Positions 45,376-56,785 of a DNA stretch of 64,000 nucleotides are shown one piece after another (the first letter of the stretch is position 1; every line of letters begins with the position of its first letter). A model generated the notes under the pieces. The model was not told the origin of the DNA. It saw only the letters and a program-made list of their open reading frames with translations, and did no database searches. Source of the DNA: Gentiana macrophylla (lineage: Eukaryota; Streptophyta; Magnoliopsida; Gentianales; Gentianaceae); assembly GCA_026214975.1 (NCBI GenBank), contig CM047813.1, positions 27,536,797 to 27,600,796 of the forward strand. Direction: 5' to 3'. A program made the position numbers and the translations under genes.

Positions 45376-47108
45376 TGAAGGATGCAGGTTCTTAGATCTA
45401 AACGAATTAGATCTACGCGCAGCGGATGGATCACGATTTATATGACACAATTCATAATTAAAGGACTTAAGTACTACAAGGGGGTTTAAGATTATGTTAC
45501 CAATAACGGGAAGAGTCGCCTTGATCTTCCGATGTGTTCTCCAAACGGCGGTTGGTGGACACCCTTCTTGATATACTGAGCCTCCTTGATATGCAACTTA
45601 AAAACCCAAGATTTTTCCAACTCAACCCTAAGAATAGAGGCCAAATTTTTCGCCAATTTCTCTCGGTGAATAGTGACGTGAATAGTACCCTTTTATTAGA
45701 CTTGGGAGAACTCTCTTTATATAGGAGAGTAATCAATGTCCTCCAAGGATTAAATAATTAAGTGATAATTATCACATTAATCCTTTTCCAAATAAAAGAT
45801 AAATAAAATGATTATCCCAAACAAATTAGGATAAATCCTATTATTATCTAATATTCCATGAATTATCATTTAACAAATAAATGATAAATCACATGTCAAA
45901 TAATTATCCAAGAAAACTAATTTCTCTCTAATTAATTAACAAATATTGGCGCCACCTTTGGGGTTCACTAAGCCCACATAAAATGTCTTTCATGTGTATT
46001 ATATTATTTAGCCCAACTAAATAATATTTTGCATATCAATTAATTAGCCCAATTAATTAATTATCACTGAGGCCCAAGTAACAAGATTACTAGTCCGAAT
46101 TACGAAGCCACATCGGGACCATGGACCTATAACCAAAGAGCTCTCCATAATTAATTATTCATCGAATGTAATAAGTACATTAATTATTAATTCCGGGATT
46201 ACGCCACCATAAACCCGAAATCGAACTCTACCGATTATAGATGTATACTTATACTCAACCCATAGAGTGAATAAGCGTCCATTGATATAATCACTACATA
46301 CGGATTAACCCTCCATAGATCGCCCATTCTCGAGTGGGAAGTCTCCGTGAACCCGACTTTAATAATATCTATCCTTATTTACCATTAACCCCTAATGATC
46401 AATTAGTACACATATCCGACTAGTAGCTAATTAGTCAAATGTGAACTCCCGGATCGATCACTTTCTTAGGGCTAACAAACAAGGGATCTGCTCTCTACTT
46501 CCCGCAGGAAGGAATGGATTCCATGTCTGTGAAAATCGAACTACTCACTCATCCTGGAGAGATAGTGCCAATGAGAAGTGGCTTGGAACACATATTAAAG
46601 TGAACCGTAACTAACACATCAAACACTACCCGGGACAAGCAAAGATCCTCGTGATCACCTCGAGATTAAGGTTGATCCATATATGATCATCTAATGATTT
46701 AATAAGATTCCTCGATTACGGAATTATACCGAGAAATACAGATTAAATCGGTCCAAATTCTATATGAATGCCATCATATATAAATGCCCCACGTAGGTAC
46801 CCTCTACCGACAAACCGATAAGACTATCACACCCTAAGGTGTTACATGCGCATTATTGGTGTTTTAATCAAGAGACCCTAAACTCTGATTAAGTTCACCA
46901 CGGACTAACAGTTTAAGTATATCACCACTAACTCAATCCTCACGTGTAATCCATACACTGAGTTAAGTGGTTACATACAGATATATACTTAGGGTTTGCA
47001 GCAGTGTATTACTTTACAAGCACAAAGCAAGTAATAAGGTGAGATAAATTCTGCCATTCATTATTAAAAACAATTACACAAATTGTCTTTCGGGCACTAC
47101 ACCTAACA
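45376..47108 (-). repeat. 3' LTR of the LARD-like element (left copy)
   Basis: TG...CA ends. Minus-strand TATA box CCTATATAAAG (45,725-45,715). The copy differs from the right one mainly by small indels. It is related to the fragment at 14,593-15,600. Confidence 0.92.
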
Positions 47109-47128
47109 ATCTCCCACTTGCACGAAAA
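47109..47128 (-). other. Polypurine tract of the LARD-like element
   Basis: The minus strand reads CGTGCAAGTGGGAGAT directly before TGTTAGGTG; AAGTGGGAGATTG is the common copia form. Confidence 0.8.
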
Positions 47129-50100
47129 TGACAAGCAACGATTGTTTTTAGAGCACACCCTTTCTCATCTTATTCACAACACTCTCCCACTTGCTCTAAA
47201 AGCGAATGAGACATATCCATCAATGCCGCACCCTCCAAGCACTCGACTTGGTACACTCGATTAGTTAGGTTGTCGACTCGAGACGATCTTTAGGATTGAA
47301 ACGTGGCCGTCCTTCCAATCAAAGTGGTACTTTCTCTCAACATGCTTTTGACCTCTAAAGTGATCGAGAAAATCCTTCTAAGCTATCTCTTCACCGCTTT
47401 CACGATGAAGCGATATCGGCTTATCAGACCTGGAATTACTTCCTGACCAAAAAGGAAATTCTAAGCACTATGAGTAAACACTGAGCCCGAGATCAACTTA
47501 ATGATCATCCTTAATCTGACTACAAGTCAGAATCAGTGTAGTCAACCATATTCAAGTTTGCACCTGAATATACAAGCATATGATTCCTCGTTCTCTAACG
47601 ATACTTGAGGACGTACTAAACCGCTACTTATTGCTTGAATCCAAGATTCAACTGCAATTGACTCGTTTGACTTGCCCTTATCCCAAAGAGACTCTATCCC
47701 ATTTTCTCTTTATCCAAAGATTTGGAGAATCATCCCTGAGAGGTAAGGTAGGACTACTCTCGTTGAATGCTGCAACCATATATGCATAATCATCTTATTC
47801 AATAAGATCGGTGGGATAGCCAATGACTCATTCTCGTGAATTTGACCGAATCAGATTCTTAGAACATAGTCCAATTCTCTCATCCAGAGAATCTTGGCGT
47901 GTCGGGTTTACGACTTCAGATAGCACACACATGTTGTTTCCATCTGTTTCAGTGTTATCATTCATGAACACTAATACTACTATTTTACCAATATTGATAT
48001 CCAGTCTACTAAAGACTTATCAATATTCTGGTCAATTCCACATATTTTAAAACATGTGACTTTAAATGACCGAGAGGTTCTCTTAAATCCACAGAGGATA
48101 TAAGCCATGGCAGGCCTCCTACCAAAGGTTCTTTCTGAATGAATTAAGATATCGTTAGTCTCGCAAAAAAAGGTCTTAGGAATCACCCCTAACTTCTTGC
48201 TTTGTAACGAATCCGTTATTCATTCTTAGCTAAAACCTTCGCTTACGAATGAACTCGATTCCGTTGTTCGGCAAGAAAGTCTCGTGGAATCACCCCTATT
48301 TTCTCGCTTAAACTAAATCTAGCAAGACCGAGTGGTGAGAGAGTTCAAGGTCTGGTTAACTCTCTACTTGTCAGGGAATCACCCCTATACCACTCAGCTT
48401 TGTGCTGAAAGTTTAAACTTTCCTATTCATTCGACTCTTTTCCGTGTAGATCCAATTGTTCCCACCGGGGCTGAGACACTCAGTGGTTCTACAAGAGGTC
48501 GAATGTAACTCGGAGTACCAAAACTCCATTCACAGGGTTAAGGTTATCAAACCAACCTCTATAATCGTAATCCTATACACCCACCAAGAGCCATAGGTTA
48601 TCAATCACCCAAAGAGATTATAAAGTCCACAAAATCACAATGGGTCAACGGTTAAACCATACTCCCACCGTGTCTTGGGTGGATTGACATTCCGATCTAG
48701 TAGTATTTATCGGTGTAATCACCAACAACTAATGTTGGACGTGGTCCGATTAAATCGATAGTAACTACCTTTGGGTAACCGTACTCCAAGGTTTAAGGTC
48801 GTTTCTTATAGATTCTATCGTAAGGCTTGTGACATTCAACCGCCACTATCCGATCTCAAGAATCTTTTAATCAACCTTCACTCGCCTCATTAAGATATTT
48901 CACGAACAAATACAATCAAACGTATGCAAAATCTCCAAATCCTACCTTCAAGCATTAAATGCTAAATGCCTACATTTATGGAAGTGGTGTGAACCGAATT
49001 CACTCATTATCCATAAATTCACCGGCATCTTCTAGGTAGACTTCTCGATTTACATAATAATGTTAACCGTTATTTTGCAACCAATTATCTTAATCGAGTT
49101 TAACAAATGTATTGTAGCACATTAATAACTATATCGTGGCAAGTCTATGGTTTCTTCCTCGGTGAGAAACATTCCACTAGAGGAGGCGGGCCGAGCATCA
49201 CCCCAAGACTATGCGATAGCCTATTTCGAGCATGGAATACTCTATTCTCTCGCTAAAATCGAGACACCTCCTCGTATTCTTTCGATAAACCAACCAGTGT
49301 TTTGAGTAGTTATCGACAGAATGTCACCACTCAAAATCTCCCACTAGCTTGTATCTCTCTCACTAGACCCGAAGGTCATGGTGAACAAGCTATGTTACCC
49401 TTCAAAACTATTACCCTTTCCGATTGAAAGGAAACTTAGTCATTGTTCCTTTGAGATAGTGTTCCAAGACTCGGGAGATAGAATCACCCTTAGCCATCAA
49501 AGGTCTTGTCTCTGGATATATGCACTAATTAATAGATATTGAAAGGTCGTTTATCTTAATACTAAAACCTTTTACCTTTAATAGTTTTAGATGTGTTACA
49601 CATACTTATTCAACTGTTCTAAGTGGTTCGACTTTATCAAACAAAAGTCCGAGTCTCGGATTCATTACTACAAATGTCATATTCACTTTCTATGAGGTAA
49701 CAATATATCGAGTTGAAAGTGAATCCAATTGTTTCAACGAATCAGAAATGTAAAAATAAATTTTTCTCGTGATATTCAAGGATAGAATCCAAATTCATTT
49801 CCTTATATCACTCCCACTATTCTAGCCGAAATTATCGCCGTTGTTACTTTATTAATGCACGGCTTCATTGTTCTTCCAAAGAACTAAGCCACCGAGTCAA
49901 GTTACTCGGTTAAGAAAGTCGCTAAGGATTCATTGGTTAGTGATCCAAATCACTTTCCTTATCCTATACTTTCGTAATTAATTTTTCGGTTTAGCCTCAA
50001 AACTTTAGTTAAGATGATTAACACTTATAGACATTCTTTCCCATTCTCAACTTTCCTTAAAAGGAAATAGTCTTGAACTAGCAGCTTCAATTGAGTAGAC

Positions 50101-52637
50101 ACTACTCGTGAACTGTGGGATGTCTAATGAAAGCGTTATCCAAAGGGGACTAATTTTCTAATAAATTAGAAAAACAACAGATAAAAGCTCCCACTAGTTT
50201 ATCGGTTCCAAATACCTTCTAACTAGCTTACACTTTAATTTATGATTCTCCAATTTTTCTATTAGAAAATTTCTGCAGAGACTACACACAATTAAAATTC
50301 ACTAGAAGAATTTTGTCGTCCCAATCATCTTTCAAACTAACTACGGTTGTCTCTCGTTCTGCACGAGTGACAGCAGTGACATGCCTATTTACGTCACTTA
50401 AGTTTTGAAGGCTCAAGAGAAATATCTCTTCCGAAAAATTAATCGCATGCAAGAACAATAAGTACAACGTTCTAGTTACTTACCACTTTTTAACGAAGTC
50501 ATTACTAGTCAATTTTACACTAGCAGTCTAGCATCCTAGAGAGATATATATAGTCGTAAATAAAATAGACAGAAAATAAATCCAAATCATACACTACTAA
50601 TAAATTTTAGGAACATAAACTAAGTACTTGTAGTCTATCCTACCGTTCCATGGATTTAATCTAACGCCTCAGTGCCGCCTTAGGGTAGGTCAAAGAGGTT
50701 TCGATTAATATTGAAGATCGATTGAGAATCGAACATCTCATTTGTGATCGTCAATCACCTTTCCTTTTTCACCCAAGGTACTACCAAAAATACCTTTATG
50801 AGTGTGACCTCTGCCTCAGATTTTTAGGTAGACCCCGAGTGTGCCGCCTTAGGGTCGGTCGGTGACCTGACGAGTACCCAAAATCCTATCCTTTCGGAGA
50901 CCAAGCCTTGAATTTTGATAGCGGTGAAGGCCTTCCTCAGGGAGGCCGGTCCCAGCCGGCACGAGGCGTCACCATTCTCTCACGCTGCTTGTGTCAACAA
51001 GAGGCCGTGGGGTCGGCCGTCGCCTCTCCGCTCCCACTCAATATTTTGAAAAAGTGGTGGGTTTATCGATCACGCTTTTTGGACTTGATGTTACATTAAG
51101 GAACAATAAATCATAGGCCCGAATGTTGTCGGTTATGGGGCTAGCCCACCCGACCTATTCGTTAGAACATATGTGGCCGCCGGACGGGTCAAGGCTAGGA
51201 GAGCTCCGCTGAGCCGTAGTGGCTCTTCGGATGGCTCGGTGTTGCTGCACCCCGTGCAAACGCCACACGTGGAGGGTGAAGTCGATTGAGCCGTAGCTAC
51301 CGTTGACCACCCAACCGTGGTTAAACCACTTTCAACCTGTTTGCCCGTGATTATCCAATCCTTAAACATCAAACTTTCACGTAGACACTACGGAACAAAA
51401 ACGTAATCTCGCCTTAGGTAAGGTGGAATTCACCGAGAATCCAACACCTTAACCACGAGGTTTCGAGATTTTACTCCTTATGCTTTCGCAGAGGGGATTC
51501 ACCGAGAATCCATCACCCAACCTCGACGATTGAAAAAACCCGTGTTCCTCGGTTTTTACCCTAATTAGTTTCTAATTAATATCAAACAATTAATTAAAAC
51601 TAATCGTGTGTTTTATACATGCCTAACTAATTCCTCGAATTAATTTCTACATGTATGCATATGGAGTGGAATTCATGATATGATGCATGTCATGGCAATT
51701 TTCCGATTCTACTCATACAATCTACACATGTATACTAGTGCGGAAAATAAACACCGAGATGGACCGTTGACACCCCCGTATCTAACCTATTAGAAAATAA
51801 ATAACGAAACCCTAACTAGGGTTTACTACTTTCTAACAAAATCTGCAGCTGTTCAAAATCTTCAACGATCGGCAAAGCAAACGAACTTGGATCGCGAGCG
51901 TAACTTTCCAGATCTGTTCTTCACCCCTCGGGCTTCAATATGGACGGTTGGATCGGAGCTTTGACTTGTCAATCTTCCTCAGTGAGCCGCCCAACTTGCT
52001 GCTGAAACAGACTCTCACAGCAGCGCATCATATACTTCCCGAGGCCGATTGGGGATCTAGATGAATCCCGATCGTCCTGAAAATTTTATCTCACGTCCAA
52101 AACTCCATGATTATCGATCTGACCGGTCGGATTTTAATTTGAACGGTCCAAGTGTTCCCAGAAAATCGAAGAAGTCACAGTTAGGGTTTCTGTGAATCCT
52201 GCGTTTTTCTGTTACAGCAGCCACTTCGCAGCATCGAACGGAAACCCAAACGGATTCTGATCGACACCAAAATTTGTGGGATTGTTCATCAACTTCCAAT
52301 CTTGATTCTGACCGGAGGGATCTTCGTTTTAACGGCTCAAACAACGGGAAAAACGAAAAAACTAAACAGCTAATGTACAGATCTATTTTCTGGAAATTAA
52401 AATTGCAATAATACATAAATTACATAATTTCCTATACTCATATGAACGAATTTTCATCGCTTATATGAGCTTACAATAGATCTAACGGGAAAACGGTGCC
52501 AACCCCAATCCATCTCTTCAACCATAGCAATTTAAAAATTATTAATGCATAATAATAAGTAAAATATCACCTACATGCAATTCCACTCCTTTAAATCGCT
52601 TAATTACGATTATGACTATATAAATCGTGGAACCTCC
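47129..52637 (-). other. Non-coding interior of the LARD-like element
   Basis: No frame shows gag, PR, IN, RT or RNase H motifs. Repeated phrases include GGAATCACCCCTA (three times, 48,180-48,390), GTGCCGCCTTAGGGT (50,672 and 50,839) and ATTCACCGAGAATCCA (51,430 and 51,490). The minus-strand PPT core AGTGGGAG appears at six places. A G+C-rich patch lies at 50,900-51,350. On the minus strand the 52,640-51,780 segment looks like a 5' leader (gene-like codon usage at 52,416-52,111, unrecognised). Confidence 0.7.
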
Positions 52638-52650
52638 GGCTCCGATACCA
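52638..52650 (-). other. Primer-binding site of the LARD-like element
   Basis: The minus strand reads TGGTATCGGAGCC two bases from the LTR end, a frequent variant of the initiator tRNA-Met site. Confidence 0.85.
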
Positions 52651-52652
52651 CA

Positions 52653-54382
52653 TGAAGGATGCAGGTTCTTAGATCTAAACGAATTAGATCTACGCGCAAA
52701 TGGATGGATCACGATTTATATGACACAATTCATAATTAAAGGACTTAAGTACTACAAGGGGGTTTAAGATTATGTTACCAATAACGGGAAGAGTCGCCTT
52801 GATCTTCCGATGTGTTCTCCAAACGGCGGTTGGTGGACACCCTTCTTGATATACGAGCCTCCTTGATATGCAACCAAAAACCCGAAGATTTTTCCAACTC
52901 GAACCCTAGAATAGAGGCCAAATTTTTTCGCCAATTTCTCTCGTGAATAGTGACGTGAATAGTACCTTTTTATTAGACTTGGGAGAACTCTCTTTATATA
53001 GGAGAGTAATCAATGTCCTCCAAGGATTAAATAATTAAGTGATAATTATCACATTAATCCTTTTCCAAATAAAAGATAAATAAAATGATTATCCCAAACA
53101 AATTAGGATAAATCCTATTATTATCTAATATTCCATGAATTATCATTTAACAAATAAATGATAAATCACATGTCAAATAATTATCCAAGAAAACTAATTT
53201 CTCTCTAATTAATTAACAAATATTGGCGCCACCTTTGGGGTTCACTAAGCCCACATAAAATGTCTTTCATGTGTATTATATTATTTAAATTAACTAAATA
53301 ATATTTTGCATATCAATTAATTAGCCCACCAATTAATTATCAATGAGGCCCAAGTAACAAGATTACTAGTCCGAATTACGTGAGCCACATCGGGGACCAT
53401 GGACCTATAACCAAGAAGCTCCAATAATTAATTATTCATCGAATGTAATAAGTACATTAATTATTAATTCCGGGATTACGCCACCATAAACCCGAAATCG
53501 AACTCTACCGATTATAGATGTATACTTATACTCAACCCATAGAGTGAATAAGCGTCCATTGATATAATCACTACATACGGATTAACCCTCCATAGATCGT
53601 CCCATTCTCGAGTGGGAAGTCTCCGTGAACCCGACTCGTAATATCTTATCCTTATTTACCATTAACCCCTAATGATCAATTAGTACACATATCCGACTAG
53701 TAGCTAATTAGTCAAATGTGAACTCCCGGATCGATCACTTTCTTAGGCTAACAAACAAGGGGATCTGCCTCTCTACTTCCCGCAGGAAGGAATGGATTCC
53801 ATGTCTCAGAAAAATCGAACTACTCACTCATCCTCGAGATAGTGCCAATGAGAAGTGGCTTGGAACACATATTAAAGTGAACCGTAACTTAACACATCAA
53901 ACACTACCCGGGACAAGCAAAGATCCTCGTGATCACCTCAGATTAAGGTTGATCCATATATGATCATCTAATGATTTAATAAGATTCCTCGATTACGGAA
54001 TTATACCGAGAAATACAGATTAAATCGGTCCAAATTCTATATGAATGCCATCATATATAAATGCCCCACGTAGGTACCCTCTACCGACAAACCGGATAAG
54101 ACTATCACACCCTAAGGTGTTCGGGCGCATTATTGGTGTTTTAATCAAGAGACCCTAAACTCGATTAAGTTCACCACGGACTAACAGCTTTAAGTATATC
54201 ACCACTAACTCAATCCTCACGTGTAATCCATACACCGAGTTAAGTGGTTACATGAGATATACTTAGGGTTTGCAAAGATGTATTACTTTACAAGCACAAA
54301 GCAAGTAATAAGGTGAGATAAATTTCATCTATTCATTATTAAAAACAATTACACAAATTGTCTTTCGGCACTACACCTAACA
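52653..54382 (-). repeat. 5' LTR of the LARD-like element (right copy)
   Basis: Matches 45,376-47,108 along its whole length. Minus-strand TATA box CCTATATAAAG near 53,000. The right flank ATCGC continues the interrupted ORF A. Confidence 0.92.
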
Positions 54383-54387
54383 ATCGC

Positions 54388-55126
54388 TGCACTGTGGAGT
54401 CATCTATACTTCCTTGTTTTATCTCTGATTTATGTCGTAGGTTGGGAGTACCATTCCTGCCTAATGACAAGTTATCTCTGGCTGATGGAAATTTGATTGG
54501 ACCTAGTTTGACTAGTCTTCCGGATGGTAGTATTAGCTCTTTGCTTAGAAGACGTCAAACTCAGCCAGCTCCACCAGTTTTTACATCTTCTTCTTTTCCA
54601 TCTTTTTCTAGTCAGCCTCAACAAACTCCTTTCTCCAACACTATCACATATGACATGTTTCAATCTTTAGTGACAGATGTTGCACGTGGTCAAGCCAATG
54701 TGGCTTTATTCATTTGAGAGTACTAAGCGTTGGTGTGATGATATTCGTAGAGGTTTAAGAAGGAACGAGCAGTTGCTTCGTAATCCTACTTTTGATGATC
54801 CTGCCTATCCACCTTGTCAGTCTGCTTCTTATACCTTACCACAATGGGAAACACCTATTCCACCACCGTCGAGCTTTCATCCATCGTCATATCCTTTTGG
54901 AAGCCAATCTAGTGGGACAGGTGTATTTTCGACAGGTGTTCAGAGACCAGCGATGTCAAGTTGGGGAGGATTCACTGAGTTTGCACATGTCACGACTGGC
55001 ATGAGTTCGATGGGTCTTGATAGTTCAGTCAGGACCACGACTACAGTTCAGCCATCAGCTTCTCAGTCGTTTCCGAGTTCGAGTTTTCAAGTTGATCCTG
55101 AGGAAGACTACAATGAAGATTGAATT
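54388..55126 (+). pseudogene. Post-pol ORF A of element B, 3' part
   Basis: Downstream of the insertion the frame reads PCFISDLCRRLGVPFLPNDKL and LPDGSISSLLRRRQTQPAPP, the conserved end of the plant transposon-protein domain (P-x-L-I-x-x-L-C-x4-V). A shift near 54,690 leads to the frame ending at 55,126: STKRWCDDIRRGLRRNEQLL, then a Pro/Ser-rich tail ending PEEDYNED. One more base offset exists across the insertion point. Confidence 0.75.
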
Positions 55127-55474
55127 TAATAATTTTTGATTAAAACATTTTTATTGCACTCTTTATTTGACATTTATCATTTAGATATTGGTTTGTTTTC
55201 GTTTAGTTTGATTTTATAATCGTTTTTATTAAAATGTGGTTTGTATTTTAAATCGGTTTAGTTTTTATAAAAACTATAAAATATCACAAAAATAATTTTT
55301 GTAGAATTACTACGTCGTTTTATAAAAAATAATGTGTCGTTTTATCCGTTCGTATCAAAGATAACATACTCTTTGTGAAATATCTTTAAAGGCATATGCA
55401 ATGTTTCACACGTGAAGTAAAAATCCAAAATACAAGTTGTCTTTCACCTCTGTCCCTCAGTAAAAGCAAGATGA
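55127..55474 (+). other. Spacer between post-pol ORFs A and B
   Basis: AT-rich, no ORF. It ends at the motif pair at 55,475. Confidence 0.5.
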
Positions 55475-55510
55475 GGCCGGACCGAGCCGGCATTTTCCCG
55501 GACCGGGCCG
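55475..55510 (+). promoter_or_regulatory. Element B motif pair before post-pol ORF B
   Basis: GGCCGGACCGAGCCGG, then CATTTTC, then CCGGACCGGGCCG: the LTR motif pair with T replaced by G in both arms. CTATTAAAGG (a TATA-like box) follows at about 55,578. The ORF starts at 55,660. Confidence 0.6.
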
Positions 55511-55659
55511 TGAAGAAAAGAAGGTGAGTCATTCTTGAGTCCGTCTAATGCATCCACGTATGTACACTTTTTCATCTATTAAAGGAAGTAAGGGCATGAG
55601 TAAACATTCATTCACTGCCTTTCCATTTACTTTCAACTCTGTTTTTATATAATTTTTAA

Positions 55660-56493
55660 ATGTCGAACCACTCTTCACCATCGGTTAATTCTTACGAGCC
55701 TGATACACCGGATCATCCGGAATCTCAAGCTTCTAACGAGAATATCATTTTACACAATCGTTTTGCAAATTCTCCAATCCTATTGGAGAAAGGTTTAAAT
55801 TTAGATAAGCTTGATCAATGGGGAAAAACTATGATCCGTAGTTGTGGCTGGAAGAAATTTGTCAGTACACCGAGAGGTAGGATAAATGTCTCAACAAAGT
55901 CACGAGAATTTTATTCTGCACTTATGACTACATCTATGATCGATATCACTCAGATTGTTCTAGTAAGAGGAGTGGCTGTTCCCTTCTCTTCATCTGTTAT
56001 CAATCAACTTTTTGAAATACCACCAGTTTCGATGCAGCACTTTGAAATAAAATGGGGACTAGACAATGCATACAATCATTTGAATAAAGTACACGAGTCT
56101 TTCCAATGTCTGTTCCCGCTTTTTGATACAAATCACGACATGTCAACACGAGCTTTACTTCCACATCTAAAGGCGTGGAAGCATTTTATAAATTCTCGAG
56201 TTTATCCCACCTGGGATTTTGGAAGTTTGGCTGAGAATGAAATGCTTCTACTTTTTGCTTTGGCATTCGGTGTATTTGTTGATTGGGGTATATTGATTCA
56301 AAGGACAGTGTTGGAGTTTGCGATCACGAGAGGTAGTAGGGGGAAACCTATGCCTAATTCATGGATGATATCACGATTGTGTACTCTTCTGAATGGAGTA
56401 GAAGAGCTGGAGACGGATGAAATTTTTCCGTCTAGAGATAGTCGGTTTGGTTTGCTACCGGTTGATACACCGGGTTGTTCGTCTACTATATAG
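55660..56493 (+). CDS. Post-pol ORF B of element B (plant transposon-protein family)
   Basis: An unbroken 277-codon frame. Residues 37-58 (NSPILLEKGLNLDKLDQWGK), REFYSA at 82-87, RGVAVPFSSSVINQLFEI at 103-120, then LPHLKAWKHFINSRVYP, FGVFVDWGILIQ and MISRLCTLL. The same order occurs in ORF A (VEKGLDLDDLGDE, AEFYSV, ARNIPFNPAVINAILGVE), so A and B look like diverged duplicates. No signal peptide or transmembrane segment is obvious, and no Zn motif. It is the only intact long frame in element B. Domain assignment (PF20167-like) is from memory of the pattern; function unknown. Confidence 0.75.
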   Translation: MSNHSSPSVNSYEPDTPDHPESQASNENIILHNRFANSPILLEKGLNLDKLDQWGKTMIRSCGWKKFVSTPRGRINVSTKSREFYSALMTTSMIDITQIVLVRGVAVPFSSSVINQLFEIPPVSMQHFEIKWGLDNAYNHLNKVHESFQCLFPLFDTNHDMSTRALLPHLKAWKHFINSRVYPTWDFGSLAENEMLLLFALAFGVFVDWGILIQRTVLEFAITRGSRGKPMPNSWMISRLCTLLNGVEELETDEIFPSRDSRFGLLPVDTPGCSSTI

Positions 56494-56749
56494 AGAGTTG
56501 TTTGTTGGTGTTATTTAAGTTTTAATAAGTTAAGTTAAAATTAAGTTTGAAGTTAATTTAGTTAAGTTAAGTTTTTCTTTTAAGTTTGTAATAATGTATC
56601 TTGTTTAATATATATGTCTTAGTTTTTTAAGTTGTTTGTTTTTTATTTAATGATATAATTAGTATACGCTAAAATAAAATCAGAAAATAACGTTAATAGA
56701 TAATTTTAATGTTATTTTCAAACCTACTTCTTTACTACTTATTGAACAT

Positions 56750-56785
56750 CGGACGATGCCACTTCGTAAGTGGGGAGTAGAGTTA
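56750..56785 (+). other. Internal polypurine-like tract of element B
   Basis: ATCGGACGATGCCACTTCG then TAAGTGGGGAGTAGAG corresponds to the block at 33,364-33,399 of element C. It follows ORF B by about 260 bp and lies 1.4 kb before the terminal tract. Confidence 0.6.

Larger units (their letters stand above)
45376..54382 (-). mobile_element. Copia-type LARD-like element (non-coding interior)
   Basis: Flanked by ATCGC on both sides (45,371-45,375 and 54,383-54,387), with LTRs TGAAGGATGC...CACCTAACA of 1,733 and 1,730 bp. The primer site lies next to the right LTR and the polypurine tract next to the left one, so it is transcribed leftwards. The 5.5-kb interior has no ORF over about 100 codons and no gag-pol motif, although the LTRs are nearly identical. 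A young element with no trace of pol is non-autonomous, not decayed. Confidence 0.9.

Noticed and set aside
47580..48186. Possible genes in the LARD interior (short frames on both strands)
   Set aside because: None exceeds about 100 codons, no domain motif, frames overlap on both strands.
50908..51372. G+C-rich patch as a captured exon or rRNA piece
   Set aside because: No recognisable protein or rRNA motif; kept only as a composition note in the LARD entry.
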